A DNA stretch of 64,000 bases, taken from assembly GCF_900091465.1 (NCBI RefSeq), contig NZ_FMHV01000002.1, positions 5,208,001 through 5,272,000 of the forward strand. The letters run 5' to 3'. The notes below the pieces were generated by a model. That model did not search any database and was not told the DNA's origin. It saw only the letters and a list, made by a program, of their open reading frames with translations. Position numbers and translations under genes: made by a program. The stretch is from Micromonospora rhizosphaerae (GTDB taxonomy: Bacteria > Actinomycetota > Actinomycetes > Mycobacteriales > Micromonosporaceae). Below, piece after piece: positions 49,361-57,821 of the stretch. Position 1 is the stretch's first letter. Every line of letters begins with the position of its first letter.

Positions 49361-49672
49361 TCAGCGGTACCGCACCACCGCTGCCCTCCCGCACGGCCAA
49401 CGACGGCCTTCTGCTGCGCCCCTGACGGATGACGACGCCGACCTCCCCCTGGATCTCGAGTCGCGCTGGGAGGTCCATCGGAGCTCTTTGCTCCCGTTTG
49501 GCCCGCTGAGCCGGGCCACGAGTGCGGCGTGTGTCGCAGGTTTGACCTCCACATCGGTGCCGAGGGCCACGCCGTCGACTCCATAGGGACGCGGGTGGGA
49601 CGGCTCCGCTTGATCGGGATCAGGAACGATGATCTCCAGATACGTCCGAGGGCCGAGGGCAATAGGCCGCCG
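49361..49672 (-). pseudogene. Remnant of a glyoxalase-like (VOC) protein
   Basis: One frame reads IALGPRTYLEIIVPDPDQAE then HPRPYGVDGVALGTDVEV, matching the middle of large VOC (glyoxalase_3-like) proteins, and then loses similarity toward a stop near 49361. Nothing upstream provides an N-terminus. This accounts for most of the 700-bp spacer between the propeller and arsR genes; the rest (49673-49866) shows nothing recognisable. Confidence 0.5.
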
Positions 49673-49866
49673 ACAACAACGCGCGATGGGCGGCTCCGAG
49701 TAATCAGGCAGTCATATGCGGTAGCGATGCCGCCAGACGCGGTTCGACCTCGTTGAGCGGCGTTGAGAGGGACCGGGCGGCGAAGTTGCCCTACCGACCC
49801 ACTACGCGTTGGTCGGCCCGACCGTGCGACTCACGGCGAAACGGACGTTCGGGCAGGTGTGAGGAT

Positions 49867-49899
49867 TTGACAGAACGCGTTAGTCGCGGCTAACGTGTT
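49867..49899 (+). promoter_or_regulatory. ArsR promoter with embedded operator
   Basis: TTGACA (49867-49872) and TAACGT (49891-49896) are separated by 18 bp. An inverted repeat, AACGCGTTAG (49874-49883) with CTAACGTGTT (49890-49899), 9 of 10 positions complementary, covers the spacer and -10. The start of transcription would fall near 49903-49904, at the GTG of the regulator, so the message is probably leaderless. Confidence 0.7.
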
Positions 49900-49903
49900 C
49901 TGG

Positions 49904-50224
49904 GTGATCGACGCGTTGTCTGCCGCCGCTGAGCCCACCCGGCGACGCATCCTGCAGTTGCTCGCGTCGCAGCCCCGCACGGTGAGCAGCATCGCGGCGG
50001 AGTTCACGATCACCCGGTCGGCGATCTCCCAGCACCTGTTGTTGCTGGCGGACGTCGGCCTGGTAGAGGCCGAAAAGGTCGGCCGGGAGCGCATCTACCG
50101 CGTCGTTCCCGAGGGACTCCGCCAGCTGCAGGCCGAGATTGACCGGTTCTGGACCGCCGAGCTCGACCTGTTGGTCACCGAAGCACGCGCCCTGAAGTCT
50201 CAACGGATCGAGAGAGACCACTGA
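49904..50224 (+). CDS. ArsR-family winged-helix repressor
   Basis: This is a 106-residue regulator with ALSAAAEPTRRRILQLLASQ, then SSIAAEFTITRSAISQHLLLLADVGLV (recognition helix) and VGRERIYRVVPEGLRQLQ (wing). There are no metal-binding Cys/His clusters, as in the ArsR group that controls SRPBCC proteins. I chose GTG at 49904 because the predicted transcript starts there; GTG at 49895 lies inside the -10. The stop overlaps the next gene (TGATG). It likely represses its own operon. Confidence 0.93.
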   Translation: MIDALSAAAEPTRRRILQLLASQPRTVSSIAAEFTITRSAISQHLLLLADVGLVEAEKVGRERIYRVVPEGLRQLQAEIDRFWTAELDLLVTEARALKSQRIERDH

Positions 50225-51195
50225 TGTTCACCAAGACTGTCGTCCTTCCCGTCGACATCGACGAGGCATTCGCACTCATCACCGAGCCAGAGCGGCTGCG
50301 TCGCTGGCAGACGGTGTCGGCCCGCGTCGACCTGCGGGTGGGCGGTGACTACCGCTGGACCATCACCCCCGGCCACGTGGCTTCCGGCACCTTCCGAGAG
50401 ATCGAGCCCGGCAAGCGTGTCGTGTTCGGCTGGGGTTGGGAAGGTAACCCGGACCTCGCCCCCGACACCTCGACCGTCTCAATCACGTTGGAACCGGTCG
50501 CCGACGGCACCCAGGTCACCCTCACCCACGAGGGGCTGACCGACGAGCAGGCGGCGATGCACGCCGAGGGCTGGAACCACTACCTCGGTCGTCTCGAGAA
50601 GGCCGCCGTCGCCGGGGACGCCGGTCCCGACGAGTGGTCCGCCGCTCCCGAGCGACTCGACGAGCTGTCCGCCGCCGACGCCACCCTGGCCGTACTCCAG
50701 ACGGTCCTGCGCCAGCTCACCTCTGAGGATCGGCCCAAGCAGACACCGTGTGCGGCCTTCACCTGCCACGACCTCGCCGAGCACCTCTTCGGCTCGATGG
50801 TCGCCTTCGGCTCGATGGCGGGCGTCGAGGTCGTGAACCCCGAGACGGGTTCGCTGGAGAATCGTGTGGCCACCATGGCGGCGCAGGCGATTGAGGGATG
50901 GCGGGCCCGCGGTCTCGACGGCGCCGTCCCGGTCCCCGGCGGCGAGATGCCGGCCAGGCTCGCGGCGAGCATCCTGCCGGTGGAATTCCTGTTGCACGCC
51001 TGGGACATGGCCCAGGGCAGCGGCAAGCCCGTGGTCGTCAGTGACGAGGTCGTGGCCTACGTCCACAAGCTCGCCGAGCAGATCGTCCCCGGGGCCCGCG
51101 GTTCCTCGTTCGCCGAGGAGGTCACCCCGGCCATGGATGCCGACCCGATGCAGCGGCTCGCGGCCTTCACCGGCCGTCGCCCCGCGACTGCGTGA
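50224..51195 (+). CDS. Fusion of an SRPBCC (AHSA1-like) domain and a maleylpyruvate-isomerase-like (TIGR03086) domain
   Basis: This 323-residue protein has two parts. Residues 1-130 are an Activator-of-Hsp90-like START fold (VDIDEAFALITEPERLRRWQ; GTFREIEPGKRVVFGWGWEG; VTLTHEGLTDEQAAMHAEGW). From about 150 on is the TIGR03086/MDMPI_N four-helix bundle (PCAAFTCHDLAEHLFGSMVAF; VEFLLHAWDMAQGSG) with His residues placed for a metal. Such domains are usually separate genes. It follows arsR in one operon. It may bind a small lipophilic molecule and act with mycothiol; this is inference. Confidence 0.9.
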   Translation: MFTKTVVLPVDIDEAFALITEPERLRRWQTVSARVDLRVGGDYRWTITPGHVASGTFREIEPGKRVVFGWGWEGNPDLAPDTSTVSITLEPVADGTQVTLTHEGLTDEQAAMHAEGWNHYLGRLEKAAVAGDAGPDEWSAAPERLDELSAADATLAVLQTVLRQLTSEDRPKQTPCAAFTCHDLAEHLFGSMVAFGSMAGVEVVNPETGSLENRVATMAAQAIEGWRARGLDGAVPVPGGEMPARLAASILPVEFLLHAWDMAQGSGKPVVVSDEVVAYVHKLAEQIVPGARGSSFAEEVTPAMDADPMQRLAAFTGRRPATA

Positions 51196-51207
51196 CAGGA
51201 TCCGACC

Positions 51208-51555
51208 ATGCAAATGCCCAAGCCCACCGACGCTGACAAGGACTTCTTCCGGTCCGTCGTCCCCGAGGCGCCGGGCGTCGAGGTCAAACCGATGTTCGGC
51301 AACCTCGGCGCGTTCGTCAACGGCAACATGTTCGCCGGGCTGTTCGGTTCGTCGGTCGGCGTGAAACTCGCCGCCGACGACCTGGCCGAGCTTGCGGCGA
51401 TTGAGGGTGCGGGACCGTTCGGCCCAGCCGAGCGGCCGATGGGTGGATACCTGTCCCTGCCCTCGTCGTTCACCGCCGAAGAGGCGAGCCTGTGGGTCAA
51501 CAAGGCGCAGGCGTACGTCGCGACGCTGCCGCCCAAACACAAGAAACGGACCTAG
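51208..51555 (+). CDS. TfoX N-terminal-domain protein
   Basis: This 115-residue protein is of the stand-alone TfoX_N family: VEVKPMFGNLGAFVNGNMFAG, SVGVKLAADDLAEL, and RPMGGYLSLPSSF. It lies 12 bp after the fusion gene and is the third gene of the arsR operon. The family has no known enzyme function and its link to competence regulation does not extend to short actinobacterial members. Confidence 0.88.
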   Translation: MQMPKPTDADKDFFRSVVPEAPGVEVKPMFGNLGAFVNGNMFAGLFGSSVGVKLAADDLAELAAIEGAGPFGPAERPMGGYLSLPSSFTAEEASLWVNKAQAYVATLPPKHKKRT

Positions 51556-51639
51556 CAGTCGCAAGGGGCGGCGACGCCGCACCCAGGTGAGGCAGCACCG
51601 ATGGCCGGCGGCGCGACGGTCAACCAGACCTTCAACAGC

Positions 51640-51941
51640 AGCAGCAACTACGGTCGGCCCGCGTCGTCGTGTTCTGGCAGATCGTCCCCGCCGACCCGGG
51701 CCCCGAGGACATGTTCAGCAGCGTCCCGTACAACCGGGGGGCGATGGCCCTGCACGCGCTGCGCGGCAAGGTCGGCGACGACGCCTTCTTCCGCATCCCG
51801 CACAAGTGGGCGGCGAGCCACCGCTGCAGCCACGCCGGAACGGCCGAATTCATCGCCATGGCCGAGCGGGAATCGGGCCAGAACCTGGGTGCCTTCTTCG
51901 ACGTGTGGCTGTTCCAGCAGGGCAAGCCCACGAGCTGGTGA
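51640..51941 (+). pseudogene. C-terminal remnant of an M1-family aminopeptidase
   Basis: The frame from VVVFWQIVPADPGPEDMF to YNRGAMALHALRGKVGDDAF and FIAMAERESGQNLGAFFDVW matches the end of M1 metallopeptidases. The catalytic HExxH part is absent. The last codons (FQQGKPTSW) and a strong terminator follow, so the 3' end is original and the 5' part has been lost. Confidence 0.65.
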
Positions 51942-51950
51942 CGCCGCCTT

Positions 51951-51981
51951 GGGCCCCGCGACCGACGGGGTCGCGGGGCCC
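51951..51981 (+). terminator. Strong hairpin after the M1 peptidase remnant
   Basis: GGGCCCCGCGACC (51951-51963) and GGTCGCGGGGCCC (51969-51981) form a perfect 13-bp stem with a five-base loop. It is nine bases past the remnant's stop and was probably the terminator of the intact gene; it may now end the arsR operon. Confidence 0.8.
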
Positions 51982-52163
51982 CACCCGCAGCTTGGAGAAG
52001 GCGGATGGCCGGATCCGGCGTTTCTTCGGCAGGCTTGTCCCAGCCCTTGTTCGGGCATGCCCACTACCGGAGACTGGTCATGGCCAAGCTGCCATAGCAC
52101 ACACCGTCATCCACCTCTCCTCGATCGATTCAATCGTCACCCACCCGCAGAGCAAGGGGAGCC

Positions 52164-53651
52164 ATGACTGCAGAGGTTCGGCCCACGGGGACTCCACCGC
52201 CGGGGGCTGGCGTCGGCGGGCCCGCCGGACTGCCCGTCGAGCTCAATGGCATCAACGTCATCGCGGAGGATGAACGCAAGGGCCGGCCGCGCGACCTGTT
52301 CTGGCCATGGTGCGCCGCGAACATTGCCGTCCTGGGCATCAGCTACGGCTCCTTCTTCCTCGGCTTCGGGGTCTCCTTCTGGCAGGCGACGTTCGCCGGG
52401 GTGCTGGGGACCGTCATCTCGTTCCTGCTGGTGGGCTTCGTGTCGCTGGCCGGCAAGCGCGGCTCGGCGCCCACGATGGTCCTCAGCCGGGCCCCGTTCG
52501 GCGTACGTGGCAATGCCTTGCCGGCGGCCGTCAGCTACATCCTGCTCGTCGGTTGGGAGACCGTGCTCTGCGCCCTCGCCACGCTGGCGACGGCAACCGT
52601 GTTCGACCGGCTGGGCTGGGGTAGCGGCAACACCACCAAAATTGTCGCGTTCCTCGTCGTGGCCCTGGTTGTCATGCTCGCCGGGGTGCTCGGCTTCGAC
52701 GCCATCATGCGGTTGCAGGGCATCATCACCATCGCCACCGCGGTCCTGACAGTCGGCTACATCGCGTTGACCGCCGGCCATGTTTCCTGGGCAACGGTGT
52801 CGTCGGTGCCGAGCGGGTCCGTCGAGGCGTTCATCGGCACCCTCATCTTCGCAATGACCGGCTTCGGCCTCGGCTGGGTCAACTCCGGCGCCGACTACGC
52901 CCGCTACCTGCCGCGCGGCGCGTCGAGCCGCGGGGTCGTCGCGTGGACCACGTTCGGGGCGAGCGTGGCGCCGGTGGTCCTGGTGGTCTTCGGCCTGCTG
53001 CTCGCCGCCTCCGACGAGAAGCTCAACAGCGCGATCGGCGCCGACCCTATCGGCGCCCTGACGGCGCTCGTCCCGACCTGGTACCTCGTGCCTTTCGCGA
53101 TCGTCGCCATCCTCGGCCTCATCGGCGGAGCGGTTCTGGACATCTACTCGTCGGGCCTGGCACTGCTCACCCTCGGGCTGCGCGTTCCGAGGTGGGCGGC
53201 GGCGGGCATCGACGGCGTCCTGATGATCCTCGGCACCATCTACATCGTCTGGATCGCCAGCAACTTCATCGGCCCCTTCCAGGGTTTCCTCATCACCCTC
53301 GGCGTGCCGATCGCCGGCTGGTGCGGCATCTTCCTCGCGGACCTCGCGTTGCGTAAGCGCGCGTACGCCGAAGCGGACCTCTACCGGCCCGAGGGCCGGT
53401 ACGGCTCGGTCGGTGCGGTAGCGGTCGGACTCGTCGTCGCCGGCACCGCGGTCGGTTGGGGCCTGGTGACGAATTCCCTGGCCTCGTGGCTTTCCTGGCA
53501 GGGTTACCTGCTCTCCGCATCGGGCCTCGGCGGCAAGACGGGCGGCTGGGCCTACGCGAACCTTGGGGTGGCTGCTTCGTTCGCCATCGGCTTCATCGGC
53601 TACCTGGTGCTCGGTCGGCACCGCGTCCGCAACCAGGAGCGCGCAGGTTGA
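52164..53651 (+). CDS. NCS1-family cytosine/purine permease
   Basis: This 495-residue transporter has a cytoplasmic N-terminus ending at NGINVIAEDERKGRPRDLFWPW and about twelve membrane segments. Family motifs include LSRAPFGVRGNALPAAVSYI, FGLGWVNSGADYARYLPRG and DIYSSGLALLTLGLRVPRW. It resembles CodB-like cytosine and purine/allantoin transporters. The ATG at 52164 follows AGGGGAG. It is single, but with a complete urate/allantoin pathway 16 kb away it could supply that route; this is inference. Confidence 0.92.
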   Translation: MTAEVRPTGTPPPGAGVGGPAGLPVELNGINVIAEDERKGRPRDLFWPWCAANIAVLGISYGSFFLGFGVSFWQATFAGVLGTVISFLLVGFVSLAGKRGSAPTMVLSRAPFGVRGNALPAAVSYILLVGWETVLCALATLATATVFDRLGWGSGNTTKIVAFLVVALVVMLAGVLGFDAIMRLQGIITIATAVLTVGYIALTAGHVSWATVSSVPSGSVEAFIGTLIFAMTGFGLGWVNSGADYARYLPRGASSRGVVAWTTFGASVAPVVLVVFGLLLAASDEKLNSAIGADPIGALTALVPTWYLVPFAIVAILGLIGGAVLDIYSSGLALLTLGLRVPRWAAAGIDGVLMILGTIYIVWIASNFIGPFQGFLITLGVPIAGWCGIFLADLALRKRAYAEADLYRPEGRYGSVGAVAVGLVVAGTAVGWGLVTNSLASWLSWQGYLLSASGLGGKTGGWAYANLGVAASFAIGFIGYLVLGRHRVRNQERAG

Positions 53652-53659
53652 TCCGGGCC

Positions 53660-53689
53660 GACGGCGGCGACCAAGTCGTCACCGCCGTC
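53660..53689 (+). terminator. Hairpin after the NCS1 permease gene
   Basis: GACGGCGG (53660-53667) pairs with CCGCCGTC (53682-53689), with inner CGAC/GTCG pairing. It lies nine bases after the permease stop. Confidence 0.65.
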
Positions 53690-53749
53690 AACCGAGGTGC
53701 ATGATTGGGAGAGCGTGGCCCGCATGTCGTAGTTGGCACCTCACCTGGG

Positions 53750-54196
53750 TCATGTTGCCGGCCAATCGAGACCGCGCTTGCCCGGCGTCCAGAACGGCGC
53801 GAGCGGAGGCGGCATGGCACGCAGCATGGCACCGAATGCCACGCAGGCCGTCTAGTCGCCCACGAACAGGTGGTACGGCGCGCGGTCGCGAAGCACCAAC
53901 CGCCCCTGCGGAGGAGTGAACGCCACTGGCTGGCCGACGCGTTCCTGCCGCGACCAGCGTGCTCCAGGGCCCGCTGCAGGTTGGTCGAGGACGCAGAGGT
54001 CCAGGTGCTTGCCGTCGACGTAGTCCCATACGGAGTAAGTACGAAGGGACAGGGCATCGACCCGCACGTGGACGTGCTGGCCTGCTGTCCAATCCAGACC
54101 GCGCAACGACGCGCCCCGGGACCCGGATTCGTCGCATCCGCGGCGTGATCCTCTCGACTCCGGCGACGGTCGCGCGTACCAAAAAACGACAGTCTC
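53750..54196 (-). pseudogene. Frameshifted siderophore-interacting protein (FAD-binding) gene
   Basis: Three frames are needed. ATVAGVERITPRMRRIRVPG is in one. The next carries RGLDWTAGQHVHVRVDALSL then RTYSVWDYVDGKHLDLCVLD and PPQGRLVLRDRAPYHLFVGD. The third has AFGAMLRAMPPPLAPFWTPG and stops near 53750. These are the FAD/NAD-binding parts of the ViuB-like siderophore-interacting family. The gene is dead, with at least two frameshifts and a missing C-terminal half. Confidence 0.7.
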
Positions 54197-54197
54197 A

Positions 54198-54480
54198 TGG
54201 GGAACTCCCAGCGCTGGCCCGGTGGCAGGCAGACCACGTCGAGCCCGGCCGGCGCCATCGCCTCGGCGTCGGCCGCCGATCCACGGCGCCGGAAGAACCG
54301 CTACAGCGGATCGTCGGCGTGGGCATCATGCACTGGTACGAGGACACGCGCGCCCAAGGCGACGGCGCCCGCCACCGCCTCCCGTGGCCCCATGACCAGG
54401 GGCGGACCGATCAGCGGCCGTAACCCGTTCGTGGGCAGCAGGGCCACGTCGGCGGAGGCCCGACGGGCAGGCGGCCAGCG
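54198..54480 (-). pseudogene. C-terminal remnant of an MBL-fold metallohydrolase
   Basis: VALLPTNGLRPLIGPPLVMG and VALGARVLVPVHDAHADDPL are in one frame; the continuation LWRFFRRRGSAADAEAMAPA and GLDVVCLPPGQRWE is in another. This matches the end of UlaG-like MBL hydrolases (the VPVHDA His). The N-terminal HxHxDH half is gone. It directly precedes the siderophore-interacting remnant on the same strand, so the two were once an operon. Confidence 0.6.
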
Positions 54481-54745
54481 ACGCGCCGCAGTACGCCGAA
54501 CAGGCCGGCATCCAGCCGGAGGTGCGGCACCTGGCCAACGCTGCCGCCACGCAGGTGCTTCCAGATGCCCGATTCGACCTGGTCCGCGTTGGCCTGGCCG
54601 CCTACGGGCTCTCCCCTTCGCCGCACGAGGGCGACGAGGCCGACCTCGGCTTGCGCCCGGTGATGACGCTCGCCAGTCGGTTCTCCACGGTGAAGCGGGT
54701 TCCCGCCGGTCAGGGCGTGAGCTACGGCCTGGAGTACCACACACC
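54480..54745 (+). pseudogene. Internal remnant of alanine racemase
   Basis: QYAEQAGIQPEVRHLANAAA then LPDARFDLVRVGLAAYGLSP and LGLRPVMTLASRFSTVKRVP, GQGVSYGLEYHTP match the second half of the barrel and the start of the C-terminal domain of PLP-dependent alanine racemase. The PLP-lysine N-terminal part and the catalytic Tyr region are absent. It overlaps nothing intact. Confidence 0.7.
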
Positions 54746-54956
54746 AGCAGTACCAGCGTCCCCAGAATCTACACGGGCCAGAGTCCTCCGCTCCTCGACA
54801 ACCCCGATCCGAAGTCTGTGGATACCTCGCCAGCGACCTGAGCGAACTACCGCCGTTGCAGTGCCACCCCGCCCGGCATCCACAACTGTTGACGACCTGC
54901 ACACCGGTGCCCAGCAGTGCCCGGGTCGCCCAGCCCCAGCGCCCACGAAAAAGCGC
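54746..54956. other. Degenerate spacer
   Basis: This stretch between the racemase remnant and the phosphoesterase gene shows no recognisable protein in any frame and no strong hairpin. It belongs to the decayed zone that starts at 53.7 kb. Confidence 0.5.
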
Positions 54957-55700
54957 CTACGCGGGGGCGACGCGGAAGTGGGTGGTGAGCGTGCCGTTGT
55001 CGTCCAGGACGTGGAACGCCACACCGGGCGGATCGTCGAGGTCGGCGGTGTTCGTCCAGGTCAGCTCCTCGTCAGTGGTCCACGGTAGGCGTGTCGCGGA
55101 CACCACGCCGGGTGCGGCGAGCAGCGGTCGCCCGGCGAACGTCCCGGCTGCGGCGGCGTGCGCGTGTCCGCAGAGGACAGCCACCACCTGAGGGGAATCA
55201 ACGATGATCGCGGCGAGTTCGTCGGCGTTGACAAGCCGGATGCCGTCCACGAGCGGGTTATGCAAGGCAATTGGGTGATGGTGCAGGCCCACGAAGACCG
55301 GCGCGTCAGCCGTGGCAACGACCCCGCGTAGCCATGCCAATGTCTCGGCGGCGAGTAGACCATCGTCGCGTCCGGGGATGCTGGAGTCGCACAGGGCGAA
55401 CAGCGCACCGCCGACTCGGTGAAGCTGATTGATCGGCGCATCGCCCCCGCCGTCGAGCAGCACCTTGCGATAAGCCGACCGGCCGTCGTGATTGCCGGGC
55501 AGCATCAGGACCGGGACGTCAGCGGTGAGCTCGGCTTTGACCTGCTCATATTCGTGGATCTCCCCATGGTCGGCGAGGTCGCCACTGACGAGGATCGCGT
55601 CGACCGTGCAGCTGCGAAGGTATCGCATGACTCGCCGGGTGCGGGCCAGCGCCCGTTCGCCGTTGTCCAGGTGCGTGTCGCTGATGTGTGCGATGATCAT
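54957..55700 (-). CDS. Calcineurin-like metallophosphoesterase (CpdA/Icc type)
   Basis: This 247-residue phosphoesterase has all metal motifs: ISDTHLD (Asp8, His10), SGDLADHG (Asp41), LPGNHDGR (Asn70, His71), GLHHHP and CGHAHA. The size and ISDTHL/GNHD pattern fit the cAMP phosphodiesterase/Icc class; other phosphodiesters are possible. ATG at 55700 begins the conserved first strand; no good ribosome site is seen and further in-frame starts exist upstream (GTG 55703, ATG 55715). It is flanked on the left by decayed genes but is itself intact. Confidence 0.9.
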   Translation of the reverse strand: MIIAHISDTHLDNGERALARTRRVMRYLRSCTVDAILVSGDLADHGEIHEYEQVKAELTADVPVLMLPGNHDGRSAYRKVLLDGGGDAPINQLHRVGGALFALCDSSIPGRDDGLLAAETLAWLRGVVATADAPVFVGLHHHPIALHNPLVDGIRLVNADELAAIIVDSPQVVAVLCGHAHAAAAGTFAGRPLLAAPGVVSATRLPWTTDEELTWTNTADLDDPPGVAFHVLDDNGTLTTHFRVAPA

Positions 55701-56230
55701 CACGCTGGCGAGCATTTCGAGTGTCGCACCATACAGAAAGGGCCAATCGGTATCGAGCGGCTCTAACGATCCCCGCGCCGACGCTTTCTCACATTCATGT
55801 CGGAAGCGACACCGATCGCGACAGGATCTCGAGACAGCGCCAGCGGGGTTGTCGGTCGAGGACGAAGCCTTCCTCGCCACAGGTTCCGGCGAGGGTTCTG
55901 TGGCTGCTTGGCCGCCCGTGCAGACACATCGGGCTATGTGCCCAGCGGCGCCTCGACGCCGGTTAGTCGGCGTCGTCACGGGTACTCCCTCCTGCCGGCA
56001 TGTCCGGCTGCAAGGAGTTCCGGATGCTGAGGTCAAGCTGCGCCCGCGACAGGTGGCTGGCTCGGGTACGGTCCCGTCGCAGACCACGACCAATGGGAGG
56101 TTCAGTCGAAAGTACCGTCGAATCGTCAGTGGCATCAGCCGCTGTGGGACAGCGGGGGTGAAATCCGAGGCACACCCTACGCGCCGCGCGTGGGACCGCC
56201 GACCCCCTAACGACGACTGGGGGAGGATTG
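55701..56230. other. 530-bp non-coding stretch
   Basis: I find no protein with family resemblance on either strand and no riboswitch I can name. The open frames here lack codon bias and ribosome sites. It contains the promoters of the phosphoesterase (minus) and MscS (plus) genes and possibly further eroded coding sequence. Confidence 0.5.
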
Positions 56231-57250
56231 ATGCGCACGGTGCTGGTCATCGCCGCCGCCATCGCCGCCGGTTCGCTCGTGGGCTGGCTCCTGGGCGTGG
56301 TCATCGGGATTGCTGCGCGGGGTCGTTACCGCTGGCTGCTGATGCCCACCTACCGCGCCTGTCGGAGGCTGACGATCCTCATCTTGGTGCTCGTCGCGCT
56401 GTTCTTCACCGTGCAGTACACCGACTTGCCCAACGACTGGTTGCCCCACGCCCGTAATGCGCTGCGCGTGATGTTCTTCCTTGCGCTTGCGGGGCTGCTG
56501 GTCAAGGCGCTGCGGGTCGCGGAGACAGCTGTGCTGCGGGGACTTCCCACGTACAGCACGGATCCGAAGGTACGGCAGGCACGCTTCAAGATCCGACTGC
56601 TCCGCCGGCTTGGCGGGGCGGTCGTTCCCGTACTGGCGATCGGCTGGGCCCTGACGACAGTCGACGCGCTGCGGGCATTCGGGATATCCCTGCTGACCTC
56701 CGCCGGAGTCCTCGGCGTCATCGTCGGCCTCGCCGCCCGTAACACGCTCGGCAACGTCTTGGCCGGGACCCAGGTGGCCCTCGCCCACTTGATGCAGGAA
56801 GGCGATGTGATCGTGGTGAACGACGAGTGGGGCCGCGTCGAGGACGTAAACCTCACCCACATCGTCGTGCGCATGTGGGACGAGCGGCGGCTGACCGTAC
56901 CCACCACGTACTTCACCGAACGGCCGTTCCAGAACTGGACCCGCCACGATGCACGGGTGCGCAGCGAGGTTGCCGTGCACCTGGACTTCACCGCCGACAT
57001 GGAGGATCTGCGCAGGGAGGCGCATCGCCTCCTGGAGGCGAACCCGCTGTGGGACCGCAGCGACAACAAGTGGGAACTACAAATGATCGACGTGACACCG
57101 CAAACGGTCGTCGTTCAGGTACGAGCCTGGGCCGCGGACTCCCCAAGCGCTTGGAACCTCGCCTGCGAAATGCGGGAGGGCCTGACCACCTTCGTCCGGG
57201 ATCACCACCCGCAATGGCTCCCCCGCACCCGCAGCGAATACCACCCGTAA
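56231..57250 (+). CDS. MscS-family mechanosensitive ion channel
   Basis: This 339-residue channel has four predicted membrane helices. The pore helix region is GISLLTSAGVLGVIVGLAAR followed by NTLGNVLAGTQVALAHLMQEGD, and the beta domain has GRVEDVNLTHIVVRMWDERR with TVPTTYFTERPFQNWTR. These are the MscS TM3/beta hallmarks. ATG at 56231 follows GGGAGG; TTG one codon earlier is possible. It relieves hypo-osmotic pressure. No neighbour suggests a more specific role. Confidence 0.95.
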   Translation: MRTVLVIAAAIAAGSLVGWLLGVVIGIAARGRYRWLLMPTYRACRRLTILILVLVALFFTVQYTDLPNDWLPHARNALRVMFFLALAGLLVKALRVAETAVLRGLPTYSTDPKVRQARFKIRLLRRLGGAVVPVLAIGWALTTVDALRAFGISLLTSAGVLGVIVGLAARNTLGNVLAGTQVALAHLMQEGDVIVVNDEWGRVEDVNLTHIVVRMWDERRLTVPTTYFTERPFQNWTRHDARVRSEVAVHLDFTADMEDLRREAHRLLEANPLWDRSDNKWELQMIDVTPQTVVVQVRAWAADSPSAWNLACEMREGLTTFVRDHHPQWLPRTRSEYHP

Positions 57251-57399
57251 CACCAGCACACCCAACAGCCGCACCTGAAGACGTGATCTCAACCGTAACC
57301 TCCAGCAGTGCGGCGCCACGCCCGCCCTGCCCGTCGACCTGCCGCACGCACCCCGGGTGACGATCGGCATCGTCGCCCGCGACGCGAGGGGCCGGCTGC

Positions 57400-57770
57400 T
57401 CTGACGTCCGGGCGGGACCACCTGTTCCAGCACGCCGTGCCGCACCGGGCCGTACGGGCCGACCACGTCAACCCGGGGATGGTGCGGATCCTCGACCGGC
57501 TCCAGGACACCCCGGCCCAGGTCGTGAACCACCTGGGCGAGACCCCTGGCGCAGACCGCGCCGGCGGTCGCCCTGCTCGGCGACGAGACCGGGCACACCG
57601 GGCTGGCCCGCAGCCTGCACTACCGCTGGTTCACCGACCCGCAGGCGCGGCTGCGGCGTCCGGCGGAGGACACCCGACGCAGAGTCGGCTCATCGCCGCC
57701 CACCTGCACACGGCCTACACGCTTGACAGTCGGGGCCCGGGACGGAGAGTGACGAGAAGCTGCGGCTTCT
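57400..57770 (+). pseudogene. Remnant of an XRE/MmyB-type regulator
   Basis: Pieces of the MmyB-like ligand domain appear in different frames: HVNPGMVRILDRLQDTPAQV in one, then ALLGDETGHTGLARSLHYRW with FTDPQARLRRPAEDT in another, then QSRLIAAHLHTAYTLDSR in the first. The helix-turn-helix part is only vaguely present (57300-57400). At least two frameshifts make it non-functional. The segment 57251-57400 holds nothing else recognisable. Confidence 0.6.
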
Positions 57771-57821
57771 CTCCGTCGTCGGCGCCCAGTACGTCTGACC
57801 GGACGCTGGTGACGAGTCCGG

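Noticed and set aside
49257..49586. 109-codon plus-strand open frame in the arsR upstream spacer
   Set aside because: It has no ribosome site and is antisense to the VOC remnant, which carries the recognisable protein similarity.
55701..56230. Possible riboswitch or RNA element upstream of mscS
   Set aside because: I could not match any conserved core (for example c-di-AMP ydaO or cobalamin) and the dyads are short and scattered.
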